In this document: one piece after another, positions 47,370-56,007 of the stretch
Layout of the letters: each line of letters begins with the position of its first letter
Numbering within the stretch: the stretch's first letter is position 1
NCBI GenBank assembly: GCA_963976875.1
Contig: CAXBML010000012.1
Span: 28,489-92,488, forward strand
DNA: 64,000 nt
DNA from: Berkiella_A sp963976875
Lineage (GTDB): Bacteria; Pseudomonadota; Gammaproteobacteria; Berkiellales; Berkiellaceae
Direction: 5' to 3'
Translations under genes and position numbers: made by a program
Notes under the pieces: generated by a model
What the model saw: only the letters and a program-made list of their open reading frames with translations
Databases searched by the model: none
What the model was told of the DNA's origin: nothing

Positions 47370-48797
47370 TTATTTTAAAACCCAAGTGTCTTTACTACCA
47401 CCACCTTGAGAAGAATTGACAACCAGAGAGTTTTTGACCAAAGCCACTCTGGTCAAGCCACCTGGCAAAACGTAAGTCTTTTTACCACTCAAAATAAATG
47501 GACGGAAATCTACGTGTCTTCCTTCGATATGTTTGCCCACAATGGTCGGCGATCGAGATAAATTTAATATGGGTTGTGCGATATAATCTCTTGGATTAGC
47601 TTCAATTGCTTTTCTGATGTTGATTTTATCTTGTGCTGACGCCCAACGACCAATAAAAATTCCATATCCACCTGACATATTCACTTCTTTGATGACAAGT
47701 TTATCTAAGTTTTCTAATACATATTTTTTGTCTTTTGCATCGTAACAAATATACGTTTTAACATTGGGTATAATAGCCTCTTCCCCAAGATAATATTTGA
47801 TAATATCAGGAACAAAAGAATATATCGCTTTATCGTCCGCAATCCCAGCACCTGGCGCGTTCACTAAAACCACATTACCTTTTCGGTAAGCATTCATAAT
47901 GCCCTTTACGCCCAATAGGGATTTTGGATTAAATTCTAGTGGATCTAAATATTCATCATCTATTCTGCGATAGATGACATCCACTTTTTCTAAACCCTTT
48001 GTAGTTTTCATAAACACTTCATCGGATTCAACAATTAAGTCTCTACCCTCTACAAGCTGAACACCTAACTGTTGTGCCAAATATGAATGCTCAAAGTAGG
48101 CTGAGTTGTAAATCCCAGGTGTTAAAATCGCGATATTCGGTTCATCTACATCGGGGCATAGTGACTGAAGCAACTCTAACAAACGTTCGGGGTAGTCTGC
48201 TACTGGCCTAACGTTCATGGTTTTAAAAGCCCAAGGAAAAGTCTGCTTCAATATGACTCTGTTTTCTAATACATAGGAAACACCAGAAGGACATCTTGAA
48301 TTATCTTCTAAGACATAAAAGTCCCCCTCATCATCTCGTACTAAATCAGTTCCATTGATATGGGCCCATATATTCTGAGGTGGGGTAATCCCCATACACT
48401 CTTTTCTAAAAGAAGTTGAAGACAGAACCATTTCAGCAGGTATAATTTTATCTTTTAAAATACGCTGATCATGATAAATATCATCAACAAACATGTTCAA
48501 GGCAACTGTGCGTTGCTCTAGACCATAAGATAATTTTTCCCATTCCTTTGCTTGAATTATTCTGGGCAAGATATCAAAAGGAAAGATCTTTTCTTGTCCA
48601 TGTTTACCCCCATTGACATTAAAGGTAATCCCTAACTGTAGTAATGCCAGTTCAGCTGATTTTTGCTTTCGAGCGAGAACACTCGGTTGTAAATTATTGA
48701 TATGAGAGATGAGTGGCATAACATCTGCATGCGGTATTTTATTATTTTCAAATAACTCATCATAAAAATTATCAGTACTATAATCCATTATATTCAT
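47370..48797 (-). CDS. Circularly permuted ATP-grasp amidoligase
   Basis: 475 residues of the CP-type ATP-grasp (COG2308, DUF404/407) family, expected to activate a carboxylate with ATP and ligate it to an amine. Conserved segments are TVALNMFVDDIYHDQRILKD, SRCPSGVSYVLENR, YRRIDDEYLDPL and LVIKEVNMSGGYG. The ATG at 48797 overlaps the upstream transglutaminase stop by 4 bases, with an alternative ATG at 48788. It is the central enzyme of the cluster; no peptide substrate gene is seen beside it. Confidence 0.92.
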   Translation of the reverse strand: MNIMDYSTDNFYDELFENNKIPHADVMPLISHINNLQPSVLARKQKSAELALLQLGITFNVNGGKHGQEKIFPFDILPRIIQAKEWEKLSYGLEQRTVALNMFVDDIYHDQRILKDKIIPAEMVLSSTSFRKECMGITPPQNIWAHINGTDLVRDDEGDFYVLEDNSRCPSGVSYVLENRVILKQTFPWAFKTMNVRPVADYPERLLELLQSLCPDVDEPNIAILTPGIYNSAYFEHSYLAQQLGVQLVEGRDLIVESDEVFMKTTKGLEKVDVIYRRIDDEYLDPLEFNPKSLLGVKGIMNAYRKGNVVLVNAPGAGIADDKAIYSFVPDIIKYYLGEEAIIPNVKTYICYDAKDKKYVLENLDKLVIKEVNMSGGYGIFIGRWASAQDKINIRKAIEANPRDYIAQPILNLSRSPTIVGKHIEGRHVDFRPFILSGKKTYVLPGGLTRVALVKNSLVVNSSQGGGSKDTWVLK

Positions 48798-50665
48798 AAG
48801 TTTATCTCTGTAACTTTCACTGTAACATTCAAAGACTCTTGCTTACTTTGAGAAAAAATCGTGCCTGAGGTGGGCGTTGCATCACGAAAATGACGACCAC
48901 AGGCTAATCTAATATGGTCTTGCTCAACAATACAACCATTGGTGGGATCATAGCCTCGCCACCCTCTATAGGGTAAATACACTTCAGCCCAAGCATGAGT
49001 CGCATCGCCCTGATGTTTATTGGCGTAATCTCCGCCCGTATAAATATAACCTACTCGGTACCTAGCCGGTATACTTAATAAACGGCATAAGCAAATAAAC
49101 AAATTAGCAAAATCTTGACAGACGCCTCTTCTGGAAACAAAAACATCATAAGGGGTTGTTTCTAATGTAGTTGAACCCGAGACATATTGAAAATCTTTAT
49201 GTAATTGTTGATTCATATCTTGAAGCGTATTATTCAAATTATGATCATTCCTTTCAACAAAGCTCATCGCATATTCACTCAGCTCTTGCAGCTGGCTTTC
49301 TGGTAACTCAGCCGGCAACAAATATGGACTCATCATTTGTCTTTGCCACGGCATCCAGACTAAAGGGATATTGATTTGCCTGGCAGAAATAGACAAGTCA
49401 TCTTTTGGAACTTGATAGATTTTTACCATGCTCGTACTGCGGATCACAAACTGGCTATACGGCTTTTCAATATTTAAGTATATTGAGGGATTACCAAATA
49501 CATCCTCAAATAGGGCTTTTTCACAACTGGTTGATAGCTCCAATGTGGCTTGTACAAGCTCCTGCGTTTGGTCGTCAATGGGTTGTAGTCTTAAAATATG
49601 GGTGCTTTTATCAATTGGGGTATCATAGGTATATGTTGTTTCATGCACGATAGAGTAGGTTTTATACTGTAGTAGCTTCCCACCGGCCGTTGTGGTTGCT
49701 TTGACATTTAGCGTCAATGAGTTACTAGCCATACTCTCCATAAATCCACTTTTCTGTTGTTCCGTAACGGGCTCTACAACTTGTCCGCTGATTTGATTTT
49801 GTATTGGCGCTTGACTTTGAATGGGGTCGAGTTGATGTTCTGCTTGTGTATGTACCTGGTTATAGCTGTCCCAAGCAATATTCCCGCGTCGAACAATAAT
49901 CATTTGACCCGTTTGTAACTTTTCCCATCCAGCTGTATCTAATGGCTCGGTGGTGGAAAATACCAAACCGGTACGATTAGCATCTTCATTGTTGTCAATG
50001 GATAACTTTAAATTTTGGGATTCAAATAATAGGCCTGAATTAGGTGGCACAAAACGCTTAAAAAATATATCTTCGGCAGAATGGTTGTCTCGATAGATGA
50101 CAACTGACTGTCCATCTGATAAAACGATATCAGCAGTACCAAATGCATTAATTGTTTTTAACCATAAGTTCAGTACTTTAGGATCAATGTTGCTAATTTT
50201 GCTTGTTTTTTCATCATGAAATTTTGATAATAAATGGCAAAATGCAAATTCAGAATCAGTCACACCTAATGGTTCAAAAACACCTGCATGAACAGACAAC
50301 GTTTTTTTCAGCTCAGTCTTATCTAACACACCTCTATGAGAAAATACCCAATCATAACCGCCATAACTTTTATGGAATGGCTGTGTGTTGTGTTGATTAA
50401 AAACTTGGTGTTGGCCAGACAACCTAAATAAAAAAAAGGTTGATCGAAAATTATCCCAGTTAGAAAGTAACCTTGAAAAATTTTTAGCTGTGTTGTTTGT
50501 TATATCCTTAACAACAGAAGCGGAATAACCATCATTTGGATACCAAGCAATGCCCCAAGGTGATTTTTGATCAGCCTCAAGTTCGGCGCTATTTTCATCT
50601 GTTTTATTTACCTTTAATGTAGGTGAACTTAATATGTCAAAAGATACACCAAATATTTCACTCAC
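48794..50665 (-). CDS. Class II amidotransferase-like domain fused to transglutaminase
   Basis: About 623 residues from the GTG at 50665 (MSEIFGVSF), with GAGG about 6 bases upstream; a longer start at 50710 is unlikely. Residues 1-270 resemble YafJ-type class II glutamine amidotransferases (SHRGVLDKTEL, VTDSEFAFCHLL). In that family the residue after Met is the Cys nucleophile; here it is Ser2. Residues about 350-623 are a bacterial transglutaminase-like domain with Cys near 516 (RRGVCQDFANLF), His near 556 (DATHAWAEV) and Asp near 571 (YDPTNG). It overlaps the ATP-grasp gene and is divergent from the DUF2126 gene. Confidence 0.88.
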   Translation of the reverse strand: MSEIFGVSFDILSSPTLKVNKTDENSAELEADQKSPWGIAWYPNDGYSASVVKDITNNTAKNFSRLLSNWDNFRSTFFLFRLSGQHQVFNQHNTQPFHKSYGGYDWVFSHRGVLDKTELKKTLSVHAGVFEPLGVTDSEFAFCHLLSKFHDEKTSKISNIDPKVLNLWLKTINAFGTADIVLSDGQSVVIYRDNHSAEDIFFKRFVPPNSGLLFESQNLKLSIDNNEDANRTGLVFSTTEPLDTAGWEKLQTGQMIIVRRGNIAWDSYNQVHTQAEHQLDPIQSQAPIQNQISGQVVEPVTEQQKSGFMESMASNSLTLNVKATTTAGGKLLQYKTYSIVHETTYTYDTPIDKSTHILRLQPIDDQTQELVQATLELSTSCEKALFEDVFGNPSIYLNIEKPYSQFVIRSTSMVKIYQVPKDDLSISARQINIPLVWMPWQRQMMSPYLLPAELPESQLQELSEYAMSFVERNDHNLNNTLQDMNQQLHKDFQYVSGSTTLETTPYDVFVSRRGVCQDFANLFICLCRLLSIPARYRVGYIYTGGDYANKHQGDATHAWAEVYLPYRGWRGYDPTNGCIVEQDHIRLACGRHFRDATPTSGTIFSQSKQESLNVTVKVTEINL

Positions 50666-50759
50666 AACTACCTCGATGTTAATTACCACTAATTTACGGT
50701 AGACTACCATAATATTTACAAGCTAAGAAACAATATATAACTATGTATTAGGGAACTAT

Positions 50760-53700
50760 ATGTCTATTGATGTTGCTCTATCCCACATAACGGAATACAA
50801 ATACGATCGTTTTGTTAATCTGGGACCTCAAATTATCCGGCTACGCCCTGCACCTCATACAAAATCAAAAATCATATCCTATTCACTTAATATTTTTCCC
50901 GACAATCATTTTATCAATTGGCAGCAAGATCCTTTTAGTAATTATCAGGCAAGAGTTTTTTTTCCTGATAAAGTAAAATTTTTTAAGGTTCAAGTAGACT
51001 TAATAACTCAAATGAACATATTCAATCCTTTTGATTTTTTTCTAGAGGATAATGTCAAAACGTTCCCTTTTGATTACCCTGACCTTTTAAAGTCAGAGCT
51101 ACAGCCTTATTTTCTTGTCGTTGCATCCGGTTCTATTTTCTTTGATTTTATTCAGGAAAAAGTATCAGTCAATAATCTGGAGCTAGTCGATTTTTTGGTT
51201 TTAGTCAACACTGCGATCAACTCAGAAATCAAATATAATATTCGCCTAGAACCAGGTATTCAAACGCCGGAAAAAACACTTGAAATTAAAAGTGGGTCTT
51301 GTAGAGATATGGCTTGGCTAGCCTGCCAGATATTTCGGCACTTAGGTTTAGCCGCTCGTTTCTGTTCTGGCTATCTCATTCAGCTCAAAGCGGATGTTAT
51401 TCCTCATAGTGGCCCCAAAGGTCCTGAATCTGATTTCTCCGATCTACATGCCTGGGTTGAAGTGTTTCTTCCCGGAGCCGGTTGGATTGGCTTAGATCCC
51501 TCTTCTGGTCTGTTTGCCGGTGAAGGGCATATCCCTTTAAGTTGTACTCCTACGCCCAGTAGTGCTGCCCCTATTTCTGGCAGCCTAGGTACTTGCGAAA
51601 CAGAGTTTTCTTTTAATATGCAAGTCAATCGCCTTCAAGAAACACCTCGCTCAACCAAACCTTATACGGATAAGCAATGGCAGGATATTCTAACCGTAGG
51701 AAAAAGTGTAGATACTTTGGCAGAAAAGCAAGATATCAAATTAACGATTGGTGGTGAGCCAACATTTGTTTCCGCCCAGCATATAGAGCTGGATGAGTGG
51801 AATACAGCTGCGTTAGGTGAGCACAAAGAAACGATTGCCCAAGATTTGATTGTGGCATTACAAAATCAATATTCTAAAGGTGCGCTGTTACAGTGTGCCC
51901 AAGGTAAATGGTATCCAGGCGAGATTTTACCAAGATGGTCCTACGGATGTTATTGGCGAAAAGACAATGAAAACATTTGGGAAAACCAAGATTTACTGGC
52001 TATATCAAAAGAAAACAATCAAGAAGTCAATAAGACTCAATTTGCACTTTCTGATGCTGAGAATCTAATCAATGAAATTTCTTCTCACTTGGGCGTACAC
52101 AATAAATACATTCAGCCTGTATTTGAAGACGTTCCCTATCACGTTTGGAAAAAGCAATTTCACCAATCACACGCTGAATCGCTAGGGGTATCCACATTTG
52201 AACTCACTGAAGCGAACGATACCAATAAAGTGCTAGAAAACGAGAAAATGTTACCCGTAGGCTATGTTTTACCTTTAAATTATGGCGCAAGAAAAAATCG
52301 CTGGATATCTTGTGCTTGGGAGTTTAACTCAGAACAACTATTCTTGAACCCAGGCTCATCTCCTCTAGGCTTAAGGCTGCCAATCAACCAACTGCCCTAC
52401 CAGGCGCTTGCAAAAGAAGAAATTATCGCCCAAAGACCTTATAGTGAGATGAATACCAAACTCCCCTCCAGAGAGCATTTAATAGCCAACCTTAAAAAAT
52501 ACATAAAACCTTTGGAGCAAGAGTACCCTTCTGGTTTCTTAAGAACCGCATTATCTATTGAGTTAAGAGATAATCAGCTTTATGTATTTATGCCCCCGAT
52601 CAGCTTAATAGAACACTATTTAGAGCTTATTGCTGTCATTGAGCTCTCCGCTTTAAAATTCAACCTCAAGGTTACAATTGAAGGATACCCACCTCCTTTA
52701 GATCTTAGGATTAATTACTTTAAAATAACCCCCGATCCTGGCGTATTGGAAGTGAATATACAACCAACCAGTTCATGGGAACAACTCACAGATAATATTA
52801 AAATTTTATACCATGAAGCAAAATTGCTCGGATTAGAAGCAGAAAAGTTTTTAACAGATGGCAAGAAAGTCGGAACCGGTGGTGGTAACCATATTGTATT
52901 GGGCGCAAACTCACCACTAGATAGTCCATTTTTAAGAAGACCTGACGTTTTGGTCAGTATGATAACATTTTGGCAAAATCATCCTAGTTTGTCTTATTTA
53001 TTTTCCTCTATATTTATTGGCCCTACATCACAGTCTCCCCGAGTAGATGAGGCAAGACACGATAGCCTGTATGAATTAGAAATTGCTTTTCAACAAATCA
53101 ATCGAAAAACCAAAACGCCCTATTGGAAAATTGACAGATTGTTTCGCAACTTGTTGGTAGACATTGCAGGTAATACCCACCGTAGTGAATTTTGTATTGA
53201 TAAACTCTATTCACCAGAGGGCGAAACTGGTAGATTAGGCCTACTAGAACTCAGATCATTTGAAATGCCCCCGCACTATAAAATGAGTTCGGTACAATAT
53301 TTGTTGATTAAATCCTTAGTCACCTTATTCTGGGATAAACCTCATCAGTCCAAATTTAAAAAATTCGGAACGCAGCTGCATGATAAATTTATGCTCCCAA
53401 CATTTTTGGCTCAAGACTTTAAGCAAGTCATCGAATTCTTAAATGAATCAGGCATACCGATAAAATATGAATGGTTTGTACCCTTTGTAGAGTTTCGCTT
53501 TCAAAGGATTGGTAGCATTGTTATTGAAGACATTGAAATAGAGCTGAGAACCGCATTAGAACCTTGGCCTGTTATGGGAGAAGAAACCACCCCTCATGGT
53601 ACAAGCCGCATGGTGGATTCCTCTCTTGAACGAATTCAATGTAAAGTCACAGGCCTCTTAAAACCGCATCATGTTATTACCTGCAATGGTTATAAATTAC

Positions 53701-54092
53701 CACTACAACGATTAATTGGCAGTGATGAACAATATGTTTGTGGGGTTCGATTTAAAGCTTGGCCATTAACCTCAGCCTTACACCCCAACCTTCCGGTGAA
53801 TAGCCCATTAACATTTGATATCTTTGATACCAGATACAAGCGATCTATTGGTGGTTGTAAGTATCATGTTTTTCATCCTGGCGGGCGAAGCTATGACACA
53901 TTTCCGGTGAATGAGAATGAGGCGCAAGGCCGAAGGTTATCAAGGTTTGAGAAAATGGGACACACACCGGGCGAAGATTTTATCATTCATGAATATAGCG
54001 CCCATGCTGATTTTCCATATACACTTGACTTGAGACGTACAATAGCTGATATCACTGCGCTAAATAAAAACGGGGTTTCACGCGCAACTTGA
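50760..54092 (+). CDS. Transglutaminase-like protein with DUF2126 domain
   Basis: 1110 residues. The first 280 form a transglutaminase-like domain with Cys near 180 (GSCRDMAWLAC), His near 229 (DLHAWVEVF) and Asp near 245 (LDPSSG). The rest is the large DUF2126 (COG4196) region, with segments such as LTIGGEPTFVSA, GTGGGNHIVLG and LLELRSFEMPPHYKM; DUF2126 has been described as part of the amidoligase neighbourhood. AGGGA lies 5 bases before the ATG. It is divergent from the amidotransferase-transglutaminase gene over 94 bases, so both halves of the system probably share control. Confidence 0.92.
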   Translation: MSIDVALSHITEYKYDRFVNLGPQIIRLRPAPHTKSKIISYSLNIFPDNHFINWQQDPFSNYQARVFFPDKVKFFKVQVDLITQMNIFNPFDFFLEDNVKTFPFDYPDLLKSELQPYFLVVASGSIFFDFIQEKVSVNNLELVDFLVLVNTAINSEIKYNIRLEPGIQTPEKTLEIKSGSCRDMAWLACQIFRHLGLAARFCSGYLIQLKADVIPHSGPKGPESDFSDLHAWVEVFLPGAGWIGLDPSSGLFAGEGHIPLSCTPTPSSAAPISGSLGTCETEFSFNMQVNRLQETPRSTKPYTDKQWQDILTVGKSVDTLAEKQDIKLTIGGEPTFVSAQHIELDEWNTAALGEHKETIAQDLIVALQNQYSKGALLQCAQGKWYPGEILPRWSYGCYWRKDNENIWENQDLLAISKENNQEVNKTQFALSDAENLINEISSHLGVHNKYIQPVFEDVPYHVWKKQFHQSHAESLGVSTFELTEANDTNKVLENEKMLPVGYVLPLNYGARKNRWISCAWEFNSEQLFLNPGSSPLGLRLPINQLPYQALAKEEIIAQRPYSEMNTKLPSREHLIANLKKYIKPLEQEYPSGFLRTALSIELRDNQLYVFMPPISLIEHYLELIAVIELSALKFNLKVTIEGYPPPLDLRINYFKITPDPGVLEVNIQPTSSWEQLTDNIKILYHEAKLLGLEAEKFLTDGKKVGTGGGNHIVLGANSPLDSPFLRRPDVLVSMITFWQNHPSLSYLFSSIFIGPTSQSPRVDEARHDSLYELEIAFQQINRKTKTPYWKIDRLFRNLLVDIAGNTHRSEFCIDKLYSPEGETGRLGLLELRSFEMPPHYKMSSVQYLLIKSLVTLFWDKPHQSKFKKFGTQLHDKFMLPTFLAQDFKQVIEFLNESGIPIKYEWFVPFVEFRFQRIGSIVIEDIEIELRTALEPWPVMGEETTPHGTSRMVDSSLERIQCKVTGLLKPHHVITCNGYKLPLQRLIGSDEQYVCGVRFKAWPLTSALHPNLPVNSPLTFDIFDTRYKRSIGGCKYHVFHPGGRSYDTFPVNENEAQGRRLSRFEKMGHTPGEDFIIHEYSAHADFPYTLDLRRTIADITALNKNGVSRAT

Positions 54093-54127
54093 TAAGCGAG
54101 GGGAAATATTTTACTGCCTTAGCAGCA

Positions 54128-54142
54128 ATTATCATTGATAAT
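54128..54142. promoter_or_regulatory. Palindrome upstream of the AbiE-type operon
   Basis: ATTATCA-T-TGATAAT, a perfect palindrome with a single central base, lies 91 bases before the antitoxin ATG. AbiEi antitoxins bind inverted repeats upstream of their own operon, so this is a candidate operator. Confidence 0.4.
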
Positions 54143-54174
54143 CATGAATAAATATTAGTACCCCCTATTTCACA

Positions 54175-54203
54175 TTGATTTAGGTGGACTATTATACTAT
54201 ATT
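54175..54203 (+). promoter_or_regulatory. Probable promoter of the AbiE-type operon
   Basis: TTGATT at 54175-54180, a 17-base spacer and TATATT at 54198-54203. It is 30 bases before the antitoxin ATG at 54233. Confidence 0.5.
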
Positions 54204-54232
54204 TATGTGGTATTATTGTTTACTTAAGAAAC

Positions 54233-54775
54233 ATGATGAAAAAGTTAGATGCAATACATGCATTAAGGGTTTTTGATAAAAAGGGAAAGTTTGTATTTAC
54301 AAAGACCGATTTAAGTAAGTTATTCCCCAATGATAACCCTAAAGCTTTTAACGAAGGGCTTAGCCGTCTTGTTAAGGCTCGTATTTTAACGCGTGCTTGT
54401 CGCGGTGTATATGTCAATGAACTTGCACAAAGCAAGGACGGCTACATGATAGAACATATTGCAAAAGCATTGCGCAGAGGTGATTATTCCTATGTAAGTT
54501 TAGAATCAATTTTGTCTGAGTATGGCATAATTTCTCAAATTCCAATTGATCGCCTTACAGTTATGACAACAGGCAGAAAAGGCACCTATAAAACACCCTA
54601 TGGTATAATTGAATTCACACATACTAAGCGAGCACTAAAAGGCATACTCCTATCTATACATCGCGTAAAAGATCGTCCTCTGAGAATCGCCACAAAGCAA
54701 GCTGCGATTCGTGATTTAAAGCGCGTAGGGCGAAATATTAACTTAATTCAATTGGACGATGATGGAAATGACTGA
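54233..54775 (+). CDS. AbiEi-type antitoxin, type IV toxin-antitoxin
   Basis: 180 residues. The N-terminal 70 residues form a winged helix (FVFTKTDLSKLF, then LVKARILTRACRGVYVN), and the rest matches the AbiEi antitoxin C-terminal region (YVSLESILSEYGII, MTTGRKGTYKTPYG). In this family the antitoxin represses the operon and counteracts the toxin without needing direct binding. It overlaps the toxin gene by 17 bases. Start could be either of two adjacent ATGs; I use the first. Confidence 0.85.
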   Translation: MMKKLDAIHALRVFDKKGKFVFTKTDLSKLFPNDNPKAFNEGLSRLVKARILTRACRGVYVNELAQSKDGYMIEHIAKALRRGDYSYVSLESILSEYGIISQIPIDRLTVMTTGRKGTYKTPYGIIEFTHTKRALKGILLSIHRVKDRPLRIATKQAAIRDLKRVGRNINLIQLDDDGND

Positions 54776-55655
54776 ACTAGAAAACTTTAACCAATTAGTC
54801 GAACTCGCTATGGTAGAGAATGGACTAGGGCATATGCGACCAGTGGTTGCAAAAGAGCTTTTGCACTACGACATATTATTTGCTTTGGACAAAGAAAAAA
54901 TATTAGATACACTAACCTTTCAAGGTGGTACCAGTTTAAGGTTATGCTACGGCTCACCAAGATTCAGTGAAGATCTCGACTTTGTAGGCGACCGCGATTT
55001 TTCATCAAAAAAATTAATCGACATTAAGCAATGTATTGAAGACTATATCGGTAACAGATACGGACTTGATGTCGATGTAAAAGAGCCCCACGAAATTACA
55101 GCTTCACTTAAGCACGCAGATATTAAAGTTGAAAAATGGCAAGTACGAATTACCACTTCGCCAGAAAGAAGAGACATGCCAAAACAGAAAATAAAAATAG
55201 AAATTGCTAACGTGCCCGCATACTCACGGGTACCACAAGCGTTAAAAAAAAATTATGAATTTTTACCAGATGGCTACGAAGACATGTTAGTTCTGGTCGA
55301 ATCACTAGATGAAGTCATGGCAGACAAAATCGTGTCATTTGTTGCATGCCAGCGATATGTTAGGCATCGTGATATATGGGACTTGAGGTGGTTAAAGCAA
55401 CAGGGAGCGGTGTTAAATATAGATTATGTATCATCTAAAATTAAAGATTACAAAGTTAATCGCTATCAAGAAACTGTTATCAAGATGATTGATCGACTTC
55501 CAGATATTATTAATGGAAAACCTTTTATAGATGAAATATCCCGCTTTATCCCGATGAATATTCAAGAACGTACGTTAAAAAAACCACATTTTCTTGATCA
55601 TTTAAATAGTGAAACAACAGCGTTGCTGAAAGAAGTGCATAACTTATTAACTTAA
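54759..55655 (+). CDS. AbiEii-type nucleotidyltransferase toxin
   Basis: 298 residues of the nucleotidyltransferase AbiEii/AbiGii family. The polymerase-beta-like motif is GGTSLRLCYG followed by FSEDLDF, providing the metal-binding Asp pair. EIANVPAYSR and the C-terminal RYVRHRDIWDLRWL are also typical. Members transfer nucleotides to tRNA or other targets and give growth arrest or phage defence. It is coupled to the antitoxin; the start may be the first or third Met (ATG at 54759 or 54768). Confidence 0.87.
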   Translation: MMEMTELENFNQLVELAMVENGLGHMRPVVAKELLHYDILFALDKEKILDTLTFQGGTSLRLCYGSPRFSEDLDFVGDRDFSSKKLIDIKQCIEDYIGNRYGLDVDVKEPHEITASLKHADIKVEKWQVRITTSPERRDMPKQKIKIEIANVPAYSRVPQALKKNYEFLPDGYEDMLVLVESLDEVMADKIVSFVACQRYVRHRDIWDLRWLKQQGAVLNIDYVSSKIKDYKVNRYQETVIKMIDRLPDIINGKPFIDEISRFIPMNIQERTLKKPHFLDHLNSETTALLKEVHNLLT

Positions 55656-55735
55656 TATTATGTTACAAGAACTCACTCTTACCCAAACGAGCATTATGGA
55701 GATTTTCAAACTGCCCCGCAACGTTTACTAAGTTG

Positions 55736-55884
55736 CGTCATACCGCGGCGGAGACCGCGGTATCCAGAAAATCAAACCTTGAAATTATCGATATGCTCGT
55801 GCATCCAGATTCTATCCTGGATACTGGCTAATAACAGCAACTAATTCGCAAAGCTCATAAATTGCTCTAATTGCCAGCATGACA
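55736..55884. repeat. REP-like palindromic element
   Basis: Starts with GTCATACCGCGG and ends near CCAGCATGAC, so its ends are inverted. The core TACCGCGG (55741-55748) pairs exactly with CCGCGGTA (55755-55762) over a 6-base loop. Inside are TATCCAG and CTGGATA arms and an ATCCAG/CTGGAT pair near 55804-55822. The 'GTCAT-ACCGCGG-CCGCGGT-ATCCAG' form resembles dispersed intergenic repeats of several gammaproteobacteria and Rickettsiales. It may be a mobile or transcript-stabilising element. Confidence 0.55.
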
Positions 55885-55947
55885 TTTATTGAAGCCCCAT
55901 TAATTGACAAGAAATATAGCAATATAACGTAAAACTAATAAATAAAA

Positions 55948-55981
55948 AGGCTTGTTTAGGATATTTTACCTAAACAAGCCT
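55948..55981 (-). terminator. Rho-independent terminator of the giant surface-protein gene
   Basis: AGGCTTGTTTAGG (55948-55960) pairs perfectly over 13 bases with CCTAAACAAGCCT (55969-55981), with an 8-base loop. Read on the minus strand it is followed by TTTTTATT. It lies 26 bases after the stop of the minus-strand gene. Confidence 0.85.
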
Positions 55982-56007
55982 AAAAGACTAGCCAAAATAT
56001 CTTAGAC

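Larger units (their letters stand above)
55656..56007. other. 352-base intergenic region with REP-like repeat and terminator
   Basis: Between the AbiEii gene and the giant protein gene, which converge. It contains a REP-like palindrome cluster (55736-55884) and a strong terminator (55948-55981), both listed separately. No gene seen. Confidence 0.7.
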
